Source: an uncultured Lachnospiraceae bacterium (lineage in GTDB: Bacteria > Bacillota > Clostridia > Lachnospirales > Lachnospiraceae). Taken from it: a DNA stretch of 20,212 nucleotides. Position numbers and translations under genes: made by a program. Of this stretch, positions 1 to 8,344 are shown in pieces. The stretch is taken from the NCBI GenBank assembly GCA_902489645.1, contig CABUAW010000045.1:1-20212 (forward strand), written 5' to 3'. Position 1 is the stretch's first letter. Every line of letters begins with the position of its first letter. Under the pieces are notes generated by a model. That model had not been told where the DNA came from, searched no databases, and worked only from the letters and a program-made list of their open reading frames with translations.

Positions 1-1117
1 CATTTCCCGGCCAGGAATATTTTAAAAGGCATCGGGTGGCGTTTTTTGAAAAAAGTACGTTGGTTTTAAACTTGTGGTTGAGTTTTTGAAGGCACATATT
101 GGCATAAAGCATAATGTCCGCAGGATGTTCCCGAAGCGGAATGGTGTCGATGGTGACCACCGCCAACCGGTAATATAAGTCGGCCCGGAAGGTGCCTTCC
201 TCCATCATCTGCTGAAGATTTTTACGGGTGGCGGCGATAATACGGACGTCCACGGGAATGGGTTTTGTGCCGCCGATTTTTTCAATTTCGTGTTCCTGCA
301 GAACCCTCAGCAGCTTCACCTGGAGAGGCAGCGGCAGGTCGCCAATCTCGTCCAGAAATAAGGTACCGTGGTTAGCCAGTTGGAATTTGCCGATTTTACC
401 GCCTTTTCGCGCGCTTGTAAAAGCCCCTTCCTCGTAGCCGAACATTTCAGATTCCATCAGCTCCATAGGAATGGCGCCGCAGTTAACGCAGACCATCGGC
501 TCATTGGCCCGTTCACTTTCGATATGGATGGATTTGGCGATTAATTCTTTGCCCGTTCCCGTTTCACCGGTAATCAGTACGGAGAAATCGGTTCTGGCCA
601 CTTTCAGGCCCATTTTACGCAGTGCGTTGATTTGGGGGTCGTTGCCAAGATATTTATCGAAACCGCTCGTATGGAGCATTTGATTTTGATATTCGGATTT
701 GTAGTAGGCATGCTCGGCTTTCAGTACCTCGTGGGCGATATCCAGAGAGCGTTCCTTGAATTTCATCTGGGCCATGGCTCCGATGAGCTGTCCGTTTTCA
801 TCAAATATGCAGAAGCGGTTGGCGATAGCGTATGTATGGCGGGAACCCTTTGTTTCACTGGCAATGTAAGGGTGCATATAGATGCGCCCCTCATCGTCGC
901 CCCGCTGGCGGCGGTTCATAACATCATACATGGATGTGGTGGAGATAATCTGTTCAATGGGATGTCCGAGAATATTTTCTTTTTTGCGTCCTAAAAAATC
1001 GCAGTATTTATCATTGATATCCGTAATGACGCCGTGGGAATCAATGACGATAAAACCGTCCTCTGTTTTATCCATTAGTTCTTCAAAAATGAGCTTATAT
1101 CTGTGTTCTTCCGACAT
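1..1117 (-). CDS. PAS domain sigma-54-dependent transcriptional activator (3' end outside window)
   Basis: The minus strand is open from an ATG at 1117 to the window edge, giving 372 visible residues. A good ribosome binding site (AGGAGG, about 1126-1131 read on the minus strand) precedes it. Residues about 1-115 form a PAS sensor domain. Residues about 150-372 form the AAA+ sigma-54 interaction domain, with Walker A GETGTGKE (184-191), Walker B LFLDEIGD (253-260) and the YSWPGN motif at the visible end. A C-terminal Fis-type HTH is expected beyond the window. The family binds upstream enhancers and remodels sigma-54 RNA polymerase using ATP; the PAS domain would sense an unknown signal. Oddity: the sigma-54-contacting GAFTGA loop reads GAFTSA (231-236). 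It is divergent from the hydratase gene at 1355, which has a sigma-54-type promoter, so it is the probable local activator. Family call very sure; ligand unknown. Confidence 0.95.
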   Translation of the reverse strand, partial: MSEEHRYKLIFEELMDKTEDGFIVIDSHGVITDINDKYCDFLGRKKENILGHPIEQIISTTSMYDVMNRRQRGDDEGRIYMHPYIASETKGSRHTYAIANRFCIFDENGQLIGAMAQMKFKERSLDIAHEVLKAEHAYYKSEYQNQMLHTSGFDKYLGNDPQINALRKMGLKVARTDFSVLITGETGTGKELIAKSIHIESERANEPMVCVNCGAIPMELMESEMFGYEEGAFTSARKGGKIGKFQLANHGTLFLDEIGDLPLPLQVKLLRVLQEHEIEKIGGTKPIPVDVRIIAATRKNLQQMMEEGTFRADLYYRLAVVTIDTIPLREHPADIMLYANMCLQKLNHKFKTNVLFSKNATRCLLKYSWPGN

Positions 1118-1157
1118 AGGCTTTTCCTCCTGACCCAATCTGTTGTTTTTATCATAT

Positions 1158-1229
1158 CATAATTTGGAAAAAATGACACGACTGCGGAAGAAATGACACA
1201 AAAAATAGAAATATAATTCCCAAATTATG
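1158..1229. repeat. Inverted repeats in the divergent regulatory region
   Basis: CATAATTTGG (1158-1167) is a perfect 10-bp inverted match to CCAAATTATG (1220-1229), flanking the two direct repeats. A second inverted pair, AATTCC (1215-1220) and GGAATT (1229-1234), overlaps the right arm. Either could be an operator. The region is AT-rich, so chance pairing is possible, but the 10-bp match with GG/CC ends stands out. Confidence 0.4.
1166..1199. promoter_or_regulatory. Two direct repeats, candidate enhancer (UAS) for the sigma-54 activator
   Basis: GGAAAAAATGACAC at 1166-1179 and GGAAGAAATGACAC at 1186-1199 match at 13 of 14 positions and start exactly 20 bp apart, so they lie on the same helix face. 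They sit about 100-135 bp upstream of the -24 element at 1300, the usual place for a sigma-54 enhancer. They also lie 50-80 bp upstream of the activator's own start on the other strand, so they could serve autoregulation. Binding by this activator is inference. Confidence 0.55.
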
Positions 1230-1298
1230 GAATTGATGCTGCCAGAGAAATTATTTTGTTCCGTATTTTCGGATATTCTTAAAAATAAAAGAAAAAGT

Positions 1299-1314
1299 TG
1301 GTACGAAAAATGCT
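1299..1314 (+). promoter_or_regulatory. Sigma-54 (-24/-12) promoter of the hydratase gene
   Basis: The sequence TGGTACGAAAAATGCT has GG at 1300-1301 and GC at 1312-1313, with exactly 10 bp between them. It is close to the sigma-54 consensus TGGCAC-N5-TTGC, with T for C after GG and A for T before TGC. Transcription would begin near 1325, about 30 bp before the ATG at 1355. The neighbouring divergent gene is a sigma-54 activator, which strongly supports the call. Confidence 0.82.
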
Positions 1315-1354
1315 GTTATATAATTAACAAAATCAAAGAAAGGACGATACGACT

Positions 1355-2239
1355 ATGTCAAAAGTGAATTTGGAAGAATTGTTAGTTGGAAAGAAAATGG
1401 AGCCGCGTTATCTGGAATACAACTGGAGAGACGTGGCCCTCTATGCGCTGGCCGTCGGCGCCCACAGAGAGGATTTGCAGTACACCTATGAAAAATATCT
1501 GAAAGCAATTCCGACCTACGGTACAATTCCGTACTGGGGCACAGTGAACGTAAAACCCTATCAGTGGATGCCGCTGCCGGCCTCTATGCTGGCGGATGAA
1601 ATCATCAAACCGACGGTAGCCTTCCTGAATATGGACCATGAGATTATCTGGCACCGGCCAATTGACCCGATTAAAGGAACGTTCCAGTGGCAGGACCAGA
1701 TTACGGATGTCTATGACAGAGGCGAGGGCAAAGGCGCTGTTGTAAAAACGAAAGTTGATGTCCGTGATGAAGCCGGAAATCTCGTATGTACGAACTACTC
1801 GACGACATTTTTCCATGAAGCCGGCGGCTTCGGCGGAAAACCAATGCCGAAAAATCCGGTGGTGATTCCGGACAGAGCGCCGGATGCGGTTGTGGCGGAT
1901 TATATTTCCCCTGTTCAGAACCTGCTTTATCGTCTGACAGGCGACACAAACCTGATTCATGTGGACCCGGAATATGCGAAGGCGCATAAATTTGACCAGC
2001 CGATTATTCAGGGACTCTGCTCCTTTGGATTTTCGTGCCGTATGGCTATCGATGCGTTGATTCCGGGCGAGCCGGAGCGCGTGACGCGGATGGCGGCCCA
2101 GATGCGGAATGTATTGCTCCCGGATACGCCGGTGGCGCTGCATATCTGGAAAGAAGAAGAGGGCAGGGCCCTGTTCCGGTTTGTGGATACCAAAAATAAC
2201 CGCCCGGTTCTTGACCGCGGTGTGTTTGAGTGGAAATAA
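1355..2239 (+). CDS. MaoC-like (R)-specific enoyl-CoA hydratase, double-hotdog
   Basis: A 294-residue protein resembling type 2 enoyl-CoA hydratases (MaoC family, eukaryotic multifunctional-enzyme hydratase 2 type), which add water to trans-2-enoyl-CoA to give (R)-3-hydroxyacyl-CoA. The N-terminal half (about 10-155) is the degenerate hotdog that holds the acyl chain. The C-terminal half carries the hydratase motif YRLTGDTNLIHVDP with catalytic Asp197 and His202, five residues apart as in the family, followed by GLCSFG (220-225). Family members usually have LHGL before this; here it is IQGL. The start is ATG with GAAAGGA at 1338-1344. Expression is probably sigma-54 dependent. No other beta-oxidation or PHA gene is nearby, so the physiological substrate cannot be named. 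Cytoplasmic. Confidence 0.88.
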   Translation: MSKVNLEELLVGKKMEPRYLEYNWRDVALYALAVGAHREDLQYTYEKYLKAIPTYGTIPYWGTVNVKPYQWMPLPASMLADEIIKPTVAFLNMDHEIIWHRPIDPIKGTFQWQDQITDVYDRGEGKGAVVKTKVDVRDEAGNLVCTNYSTTFFHEAGGFGGKPMPKNPVVIPDRAPDAVVADYISPVQNLLYRLTGDTNLIHVDPEYAKAHKFDQPIIQGLCSFGFSCRMAIDALIPGEPERVTRMAAQMRNVLLPDTPVALHIWKEEEGRALFRFVDTKNNRPVLDRGVFEWK

Positions 2240-2284
2240 ACCTTTAAATACTTTGTGAAATTTCGAGATGGCAGGTGGTGTGAA

Positions 2285-3475
2285 ATGGAACGTCCGAAGC
2301 TTGAACTTTATATTCATATACCCTTTTGTGTAAAAAAATGTAATTATTGCGACTTCCTGTCTTTCGGAACGGAGGATGAACGGCTGTTAAAAACGTTATG
2401 CTGTCCGACAAGGCAGCTCCCCGTGCCGGAAATATATGTGGACAGATTGTGCCGGGAAATCCGATGGTACGGACAAAAAAAAGAATTTCGTCGTCGGCCT
2501 GTCATCTCCGTATTCTTTGGCGGAGGCACACCGAGCCTTATGTCTGAAAGCCAGATTTTCCGCGTCATGGCAGAGCTTCGGGAAAATTTTTGGATTCGCC
2601 GTAACGCGGAGATTACGATGGAGGCGAATCCGGGGACGCTGACGCCGGCCAAATTAAAACAAATGCGTTTTTGTGGTATTAACCGTCTGAGCCTTGGGTT
2701 ACAGTCCGCATCGGATGCGGAATTGAAGATTCTGGGAAGGATTCATAGCTACGGCGCCTTTTTGCAGAGCTTTAAATGGGCCAGGGAGGCCGGATTTAAA
2801 AATATCAATGTGGATTTGATTGCGGCCGTACCTGAGCAGACGACGGATTCCTACCGGAAAAGTCTGGAACAGGCCGCGTCGTTGGAGCCGGAACATATCT
2901 CCGCCTATAGTCTGATTATTGAACCGGGTACGCCATTTGAAATAATGGAGCAGAAGGGACAATTAAAGCTGCCGGACGAAGAGGAAGAGCGGGCGATGTA
3001 CCATCTGACAGAACAGTATTTGTCCGGCGCAGGATATGGGCGGTACGAGATATCCAATTATGCCCGTCCGGGATTTGAGTGTCTGCATAATACCGGCTAC
3101 TGGCGGGGCATCGATTATCTGGGCCTGGGGCTGGGCGCTTCCAGTCTTATTGATGGCGGCCGTTTTTCAAATACGGCGGATATAAATGATTATTTGGCTT
3201 TGGAGACGGGAGCGGACGGCTGGTATTCGGAAACAGAGCGGTTAAGCCGGGAAGCCCGGATGGAGGAATTTATGTTTTTAGGGCTTCGGATGACCCGGGG
3301 GATTTCAGAAAAAGCGTTTTATCGCCAATTTGGAAAAAAGCTTATGGCAGTCTATGGTCCGGTGATTCAAAAAAATGAAACCCTTGGTCTTTTGACCCGG
3401 AAAAACGGACGTGTCCGGCTTACAGAACTGGGGATGGACTTGGCAAATACGGTGATGTGCGACTTTATTTTATAA
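2285..3475 (+). CDS. hemW: HemW-like radical SAM protein
   Basis: A 396-residue radical SAM protein of the HemW/HemN family. I chose ATG 2285, which is preceded by AGGTGG; the in-frame GTG at 2255 lacks a comparable site. The cluster motif CVKKCNYC (Cys15, Cys19, Cys22) is followed by DF as in HemW, not by the GC seen in true HemN. The SAM-binding GGGTPS lies at about 79-84, and ELKILGRIH is typical of HemW. HemW proteins are proposed heme chaperones and are often misannotated as coproporphyrinogen III dehydrogenases. Odd points: about a dozen extra residues including a Cys-Cys pair (39-40) between the cluster motif and the next helix, and a position 45 bp behind the sigma-54-driven hydratase gene rather than beside lepA or hrcA. 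It could be a paralogue with another role. Confidence 0.82.
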   Translation: MERPKLELYIHIPFCVKKCNYCDFLSFGTEDERLLKTLCCPTRQLPVPEIYVDRLCREIRWYGQKKEFRRRPVISVFFGGGTPSLMSESQIFRVMAELRENFWIRRNAEITMEANPGTLTPAKLKQMRFCGINRLSLGLQSASDAELKILGRIHSYGAFLQSFKWAREAGFKNINVDLIAAVPEQTTDSYRKSLEQAASLEPEHISAYSLIIEPGTPFEIMEQKGQLKLPDEEEERAMYHLTEQYLSGAGYGRYEISNYARPGFECLHNTGYWRGIDYLGLGLGASSLIDGGRFSNTADINDYLALETGADGWYSETERLSREARMEEFMFLGLRMTRGISEKAFYRQFGKKLMAVYGPVIQKNETLGLLTRKNGRVRLTELGMDLANTVMCDFIL

Positions 3476-3503
3476 AAAGTATGCAATTTCCAGCAAAAAA
3501 GCA

Positions 3504-3532
3504 TTGACGGAATAAATTACAAACAATATAAT
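3504..3532 (+). promoter_or_regulatory. Near-consensus sigma-A promoter of the peptide operon
   Basis: TTGACG (3504-3509) and a perfect TATAAT (3527-3532) are separated by 17 bp. Transcription from about 3540 would give a leader of roughly 140 nt, AT-rich and with no strong hairpin that I can see, before the ribosome binding site AAGGAG of the binding-protein gene. No terminator is evident after the preceding gene, so some readthrough from it is possible. Confidence 0.8.
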
Positions 3533-3678
3533 AATTTTAGACTATTATTTGGTAAATTTTCATAATTTAAGTAAGTAAAGTATTAAAAACTTAAAACTTT
3601 AAGATTTTGCAGAAAACTAAAATTAGCTAAATATTGCCAAGAGAAATTAGTCAAAACCTACAAAAAGGAGAGGAATTT

Positions 3679-5310
3679 ATGAAGAAAAGACTTTTTAGCC
3701 TGTTTCTCGTATCTGCTATGGTATTAGGCAGTTTGACAGCCTGTGGCGGAAGTAAGGAAGAAACAACGGCTGGAGAAACGACAGCAACCGAAACAACGGC
3801 AGCTGCTGACACCGAGGGAACGGATGCGGCATCCGGAGAGAAGATTCTCCGTGTGGCTACGGAAGACCCGCAGGTTCCATTGGATATGCAGCTCAACACC
3901 TACAGTTTAATTATGAAGATTACGGATAATGTGACGGAGTCTCTTTTGACAACCAACAATGACGGACAGTTGGAGCCGACACTTCTGGAAGAAATGCCGG
4001 TATTGTCTGAGGACAAAATGACCTATACATTTACATTAAAAGAGGGCGTTACATTCCACAATGGCGCTCCTTTGACCAGTGCCGATGTTAAGTATTCTCT
4101 GGAAAGACTTGTCAAAAAACTGAAAATGGGCAGCTTATTGGAAAAGGTTGAGGGTTATGAGGCAATGTTCAATGAAGAAGCCGACGAACTCAGCGGTATT
4201 GTAGTTATCGACGATACGCATTTTGAAATCCATATGTCCGAAGTTTATACACCATTGTTATCCGCACTTTCCACACCATACTGCGCGATTTATCCTGCAG
4301 AAGCCTGTGAAGCAGCCGGTGATAACTGGGGTACGACAGAACTTTACGGAACAGGTCCTTTCAAATTAGTAAGCTATCAGACAGGTGTCGGCGTTGAACT
4401 CGTTAAAAACGAAGATTATCATGGCGGCGAAGTAAAACTTGATGGTGTTAAATACACATTTATCGATGATGCAAACACTGGCGTTCTTGAATACCAGAAA
4501 GGCAATATCGATGTTGTATATCTGGATTCCGCTTTGTACCCAACCTATGCAAACGGCGAACTGGCAGACGAAATGTACAGCTTTAATCCGGTCGGCGGAT
4601 ATTATCTGTCCTTCAATGTAAATGAAATTCCGGAAGTTGAAGTCCGTGAAGCTTTTACATATGCAATTGACCGTACAGCCCTTTGCGAAAGCGTATTATT
4701 CGGAACAGCAACTCCAAACTCCAACTTCCTCCAGGAAGGCCTGATTGGTGCAAGAGATGATATGGAACAGTTCGAATATAATCCGGAAAAAGCGAAAGAG
4801 CTTCTGGCCGAAGCAGGATATGCAGACGGTTATGATTTAAGAATCACAGTAAATACAAAATACCCTACAAGCGTTACAATCGCAACAGCAGTTCAGGCTC
4901 AGATGAAAGAAGCAGGTATCAACGTTGAAGTTGAACAGGTGGATAGTGCAGCATGGACGGATATGAAGGCTAACGGCGGCGTTATGTGCGGTATCGGTAA
5001 CTGGTATGTTGACTATAATGACCCTGACAGTATGTTATATCCTTTAAGTGACGGACGTGTAGATTTGAATTCTATTTTCTGGCATAATGATGAATTCAAA
5101 CAGTTGATGATTGACGGTGTTCAGACAGATGACGATGCTGAAAGACAGGAAATCTACGCACGTGCAGATGAAATTCTTACTCACGAAGATTTTGCTGTAG
5201 CCATGCTTTACAATGAAACAATGTTCTATTTAAAGAAACCTTATGTAGAAAACTTTGAAGTATCATTCACATATCGCACAATGTTTAAAGATACAGATAT
5301 TGTACAGTAA
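3679..5310 (+). CDS. Peptide ABC transporter substrate-binding lipoprotein (SBP family 5)
   Basis: A 543-residue extracellular solute-binding protein of the Dpp/Opp/nickel family 5. The start is ATG 3679, behind AAAAAGGAGAGG, which gives a clean lipoprotein signal: MKKRL, a hydrophobic core, then LTAC with lipidated Cys22. A T/E-rich linker (about 28-50) tethers the mature domain. The body follows the family pattern, with FTLKEGVTFHNGAPLTSADVKYSLERL near the N-terminus of lobe I and typical C-terminal repeats. It captures peptides for the permease encoded just downstream. It is first in the operon behind the strong promoter, and a hairpin separates it from the permease genes. That fits the usual excess of binding protein over membrane parts. 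Exact specificity is not readable; the epimerase downstream points to dipeptides from cell wall. Confidence 0.93.
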   Translation: MKKRLFSLFLVSAMVLGSLTACGGSKEETTAGETTATETTAAADTEGTDAASGEKILRVATEDPQVPLDMQLNTYSLIMKITDNVTESLLTTNNDGQLEPTLLEEMPVLSEDKMTYTFTLKEGVTFHNGAPLTSADVKYSLERLVKKLKMGSLLEKVEGYEAMFNEEADELSGIVVIDDTHFEIHMSEVYTPLLSALSTPYCAIYPAEACEAAGDNWGTTELYGTGPFKLVSYQTGVGVELVKNEDYHGGEVKLDGVKYTFIDDANTGVLEYQKGNIDVVYLDSALYPTYANGELADEMYSFNPVGGYYLSFNVNEIPEVEVREAFTYAIDRTALCESVLFGTATPNSNFLQEGLIGARDDMEQFEYNPEKAKELLAEAGYADGYDLRITVNTKYPTSVTIATAVQAQMKEAGINVEVEQVDSAAWTDMKANGGVMCGIGNWYVDYNDPDSMLYPLSDGRVDLNSIFWHNDEFKQLMIDGVQTDDDAERQEIYARADEILTHEDFAVAMLYNETMFYLKKPYVENFEVSFTYRTMFKDTDIVQ

Positions 5311-5333
5311 TTTTTATCGTAAATAATTGGCTG

Positions 5334-5381
5334 GATATAGCTATGGCGGTGCCAAAGGCGGCAAAACGCTATAGCTATATC
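5334..5381 (+). terminator. Intercistronic hairpin between binding protein and permease genes
   Basis: Arms 5334-5348 and 5367-5381 form a 15-bp stem with a single G-U pair (GATATAGCTATGGCG with CGCTATAGCTATATC). The loop holds a possible inner GCC/GGC pairing. Only a weak T-stretch follows, so it is more likely an mRNA-stabilizing element or partial attenuator than a full terminator. It would favour the binding-protein message over the permease message. The rest of the gap, to 5480, has shorter CCGGAC/GTCCGG pairings and no clear promoter. Confidence 0.65.
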
Positions 5382-5492
5382 TTTATAATAGGTGATTACA
5401 TTATAGCTCGATGGCGGTCCGGACGGACTGGATTGAATATAATGTCCGGTACTTCCGGAAATGACGGTGAAAATTAAAAAGGAGGGAAATCC

Positions 5493-6425
5493 TTGTTATC
5501 ATATATTTTGAAACGATTGGCACAAACCGTCTTTGTTTTGTTTGGTATTACGCTGATTACGTTTATTTTGCTGAATGTTGTTCCGGGCGACCCGGTGGCG
5601 ATGATGCTTGATAAACGAGCCGATGAAGCAACGATTGAAAAGGTGCGCCATGAGATGGGACTGGATGTCCCATTACCTGAACAGTATGTTAATTTTATAA
5701 AAGGTGCAGTCCGTCTGGACTTTGGTAAGTCTTATTTTTCCAAAGAAGTCGTAACAGATGCGATTGTCCGCAGTTTTAAAGTAACCGTTAAACTGGCGGC
5801 CATGTCCTTTTTATTTGCCTGTATTATAGGTTTGACATGCGGTATGATAGCCGCGGTGTATAGGGGGAAATGGCTGGACTCGCTCCTCATGACGCTATCC
5901 ATAGCCGGCGTTTCGGCGCCATCCTTCTGGATAGCGATTATCCTTCAGATTATTATCGGCCTGAAACTGGATTTATTGCCAATTTCCGGTTTTGACGGGC
6001 CATTGAATTATATCCTGCCAAGTATTGCTCTTGGAACCCGGTATGCGGGAAGTATCGCCCGTATTACCCGAACCAGTATGTTGGATGTCATTAAACAGGA
6101 TTACATTCGTACAGCCCGTTCCAAAGGCGTTAAAGAAGTCCTTGTTATTATGAAGCATGCTCTGAAAAATGCCATGATTCCGATTGTCACTTTGGTTGGT
6201 ACGGAGCTTGGTTATATGCTGACCGGTTCCATGCTGATTGAAAAAGTATTTTCTATTCCGGGAATCGGTAAACTGGCCGTTGATGCCATGAATAACCGGG
6301 ATTTGCCGCTGCTTCAGGGAACGGTTGTTTACATTGCGCTGGTATTTGTCGTGGTGAATTTACTTGTGGATATTTCCTATGCGTTTATTGACCCGCGCAT
6401 CCGGTTTGGGAAAGGAGGAGAGTAG
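5493..6425 (+). CDS. Peptide ABC transporter permease, DppB/OppB type
   Basis: A 310-residue inner-membrane permease with the family's six-helix pattern. It opens with the DppB-like MLSYILKRLAQTV and the first membrane helix. The cytoplasmic EAA loop, which docks the ATPase, is visible as DYIRTARSKGV followed by HALKNAMIPIVT. The start is TTG at 5493, justified by GGAGG at 5482-5486 and by the match of the N-terminus to the family. It stops 3 nt before the next permease gene, so the two are translated together. With that permease it forms the channel for peptides delivered by the binding protein. Family assignment sure; substrate inferred from the operon. Confidence 0.94.
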   Translation: MLSYILKRLAQTVFVLFGITLITFILLNVVPGDPVAMMLDKRADEATIEKVRHEMGLDVPLPEQYVNFIKGAVRLDFGKSYFSKEVVTDAIVRSFKVTVKLAAMSFLFACIIGLTCGMIAAVYRGKWLDSLLMTLSIAGVSAPSFWIAIILQIIIGLKLDLLPISGFDGPLNYILPSIALGTRYAGSIARITRTSMLDVIKQDYIRTARSKGVKEVLVIMKHALKNAMIPIVTLVGTELGYMLTGSMLIEKVFSIPGIGKLAVDAMNNRDLPLLQGTVVYIALVFVVVNLLVDISYAFIDPRIRFGKGGE

Positions 6426-6428
6426 TCT

Positions 6429-7340
6429 ATGTTTTTTAAACAGAAAAAATTTGAACAAGCTGTCCTTTCCGGCGAGTATTCGATGGATGACATTGAATAT
6501 TCCAGTTACTATAAAGATAGTTTTAAACGGCTGAAAAAGAATAAAATGGCGATGTTTTGCGCCGTTGTCGTGGTTCTGCTTATATTGATAGCCATTTTTG
6601 CGCCATTGCTGGCTCCTTATGACCCAAATGCGCAGGATTATGCCAATATTTTAAAGGCGCCGTCCAAGGCCCATCTTCTGGGAACCGACGAATATGGCCG
6701 TGATATTTTATCGCGTATTATTTATGGGACACGGGTTTCTTTGAGCGTTGGTCTTTTGGCTCAGGTGCTTGCTACGGTAATCGGTGTGACGCTCGGCGCT
6801 TTGGCGGCCTATTATGGCGGATGGGTGGATACTCTGATTTCACGTATTATGGAAATTTTTGCTGCATTCCCGGATTTGATTTTTGCCATGGGTATTATGT
6901 TCGTTATCGGACCGGGTATTAAAAATATTTTTATTGCCCTTGGCCTTTTGACCTGGGTACGCACGGCCCGTATGGTCCGCGGTCAGATTTTACAGTTAAA
7001 AGAGAAGGAATACGTAGAAGCGGCGAAGGCCAGCGGCGCCACCGCCTTCCATACGATTACAAAGCATTTGATTCCGAACTGTATTTCCACAGTTATCGTT
7101 CTTGTAACGCTTGGTATTCCGAATGCGATTATGTATGAAGCTTCTCTGAGCTTCCTCGGACTGGGTATCCAGCCGCCGACAGCGAGCTGGGGTTCTATGA
7201 TTAGCTTTGCCCAGCCATATATCAGTTACCTGCCAACTTACAGTATCTTCCCGGGAATCGCAATCATGATTACGGTTATTGCCTTTAATATTTTTGGTGA
7301 TGGACTTCGTGATGCCTTAGACCCTAAGATGAAGAATTAA
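6429..7340 (+). CDS. Peptide ABC transporter permease, DppC/OppC type
   Basis: A 303-residue partner permease. It has the DppC/OppC features: an N-terminal cytoplasmic segment, a first helix at about 38-60, then APYDPNAQD and the HLLGTDEYGRDILSR motif that opens the transport domain. The EAA loop reads EYVEAAKASGATAFHTITKH. Its ribosome binding site, GGAGGAG, overlaps the end of the upstream permease gene. The protein pairs with the DppB-type subunit to form the peptide channel. Nothing unusual in length or motifs. Confidence 0.95.
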   Translation: MFFKQKKFEQAVLSGEYSMDDIEYSSYYKDSFKRLKKNKMAMFCAVVVVLLILIAIFAPLLAPYDPNAQDYANILKAPSKAHLLGTDEYGRDILSRIIYGTRVSLSVGLLAQVLATVIGVTLGALAAYYGGWVDTLISRIMEIFAAFPDLIFAMGIMFVIGPGIKNIFIALGLLTWVRTARMVRGQILQLKEKEYVEAAKASGATAFHTITKHLIPNCISTVIVLVTLGIPNAIMYEASLSFLGLGIQPPTASWGSMISFAQPYISYLPTYSIFPGIAIMITVIAFNIFGDGLRDALDPKMKN

Positions 7341-7354
7341 AGGGAGGTCAGGTT

Positions 7355-8344
7355 ATGTCAGAAAATTTACTTGAAGTTAAAAATTTAAAAACCTACTTTT
7401 TCACCGACGGCGGTGTTGTAAAATCCGTAGACGATGTTTCTTTTAACGTTAAACCGGGAAAAACGCTGGGCGTTGTTGGAGAGTCCGGCTGTGGAAAGAG
7501 TATTACCTCTCTGTCTATTATGCAGTTGGTGGAGACACCTCCGGGCAAGATTGTCAACGGTGAAATCATTTATAATGGCGAAAATCTCCTTGGAAAATCG
7601 GCCGATGAAATGCGGAAAATCCGCGGCGGTGAAATTGCCATGATTTTCCAGGAGCCGATGACGTCCCTGAATCCGGTATTTACGGTGGGACAGCAGATTA
7701 TGGAAGCTTTGATGATTCATACGGATATGGATAAGACCAAAGCAAAGGAACGTGCCATTGAAATGTTAAAATTGGTAAGGATTCCGTTGGCGGAAAAACG
7801 TTTTAATGAGTATCCGCATCAGTTATCCGGCGGTATGCGTCAGCGTGTTATGATTGCCATGGCATTATCCTGCAATCCGAAATTGTTGATTTGCGACGAA
7901 CCGACAACGGCTCTGGACGTTACGATTCAGGCCCAGATTCTGGATTTGATTAATGAACTGAAAGAAAAACTCGGAACTTCGATTATGATGATTACCCACG
8001 ATTTGGGAGTTATTGCGGAAGTGGCCGACGACGTTATGGTTATGTATGCCGGAAAGATTGTGGAATATGGTACGGCGGACCAGATTTTTGAAACGCCGAT
8101 GCATCCGTATACCCACGGCCTGATGAACTGTATTCCGAAGCTGAATGACGATGAAGCAACCCGGCTCCACGTGATTCCGGGCATGGTTCCGAGTCCGGAC
8201 CAGATGCCGAAGGGATGCGCTTTTTGCCCGAGATGTTCGGAAGCAAAGAAAATTTGTGAAGAAAAGATGCCGGAATTGACCGAAGTCAATGGACAAATGG
8301 TCCGTTGCTTTAAATATACGAGTGAATGGGAGGGAGCCGAATGA
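7355..8344 (+). CDS. Peptide ABC transporter ATPase, DppD/OppD type
   Basis: A 329-residue ATP-binding subunit. Walker A is GESGCGKS (42-49), the Q-loop is IFQEPMTSLNP, the signature LSGGMRQR lies at about 157-164, Walker B LLICDEP at about 177-183, and the H-loop is MITHD. The C-terminal oligopeptide-transporter extension has the cysteine cluster CAFCPRC plus two further Cys, as in DppD/OppD proteins. It has an AGGGAGG ribosome binding site, and its stop overlaps the next gene's start in an ATGA. It would normally work as a heterodimer with the next ATPase, but that gene is broken here. Confidence 0.95.
   Translation: MSENLLEVKNLKTYFFTDGGVVKSVDDVSFNVKPGKTLGVVGESGCGKSITSLSIMQLVETPPGKIVNGEIIYNGENLLGKSADEMRKIRGGEIAMIFQEPMTSLNPVFTVGQQIMEALMIHTDMDKTKAKERAIEMLKLVRIPLAEKRFNEYPHQLSGGMRQRVMIAMALSCNPKLLICDEPTTALDVTIQAQILDLINELKEKLGTSIMMITHDLGVIAEVADDVMVMYAGKIVEYGTADQIFETPMHPYTHGLMNCIPKLNDDEATRLHVIPGMVPSPDQMPKGCAFCPRCSEAKKICEEKMPELTEVNGQMVRCFKYTSEWEGAE

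Noticed and set aside
632..994. Plus-strand open frames across 228-1133
   Set aside because: They overlap the minus-strand sigma-54 activator, whose motifs run uninterrupted through the whole stretch.
1382..2317. Long minus-strand open frame opposite the hydratase gene
   Set aside because: It is antisense to a protein with clear family motifs, has no convincing start, and its translation shows no domain; a codon-bias shadow.
5431..5443. TATAAT before the first permease gene as an internal promoter
   Set aside because: No acceptable -35 at 16-18 bp spacing; left as sequence within the intercistronic gap.
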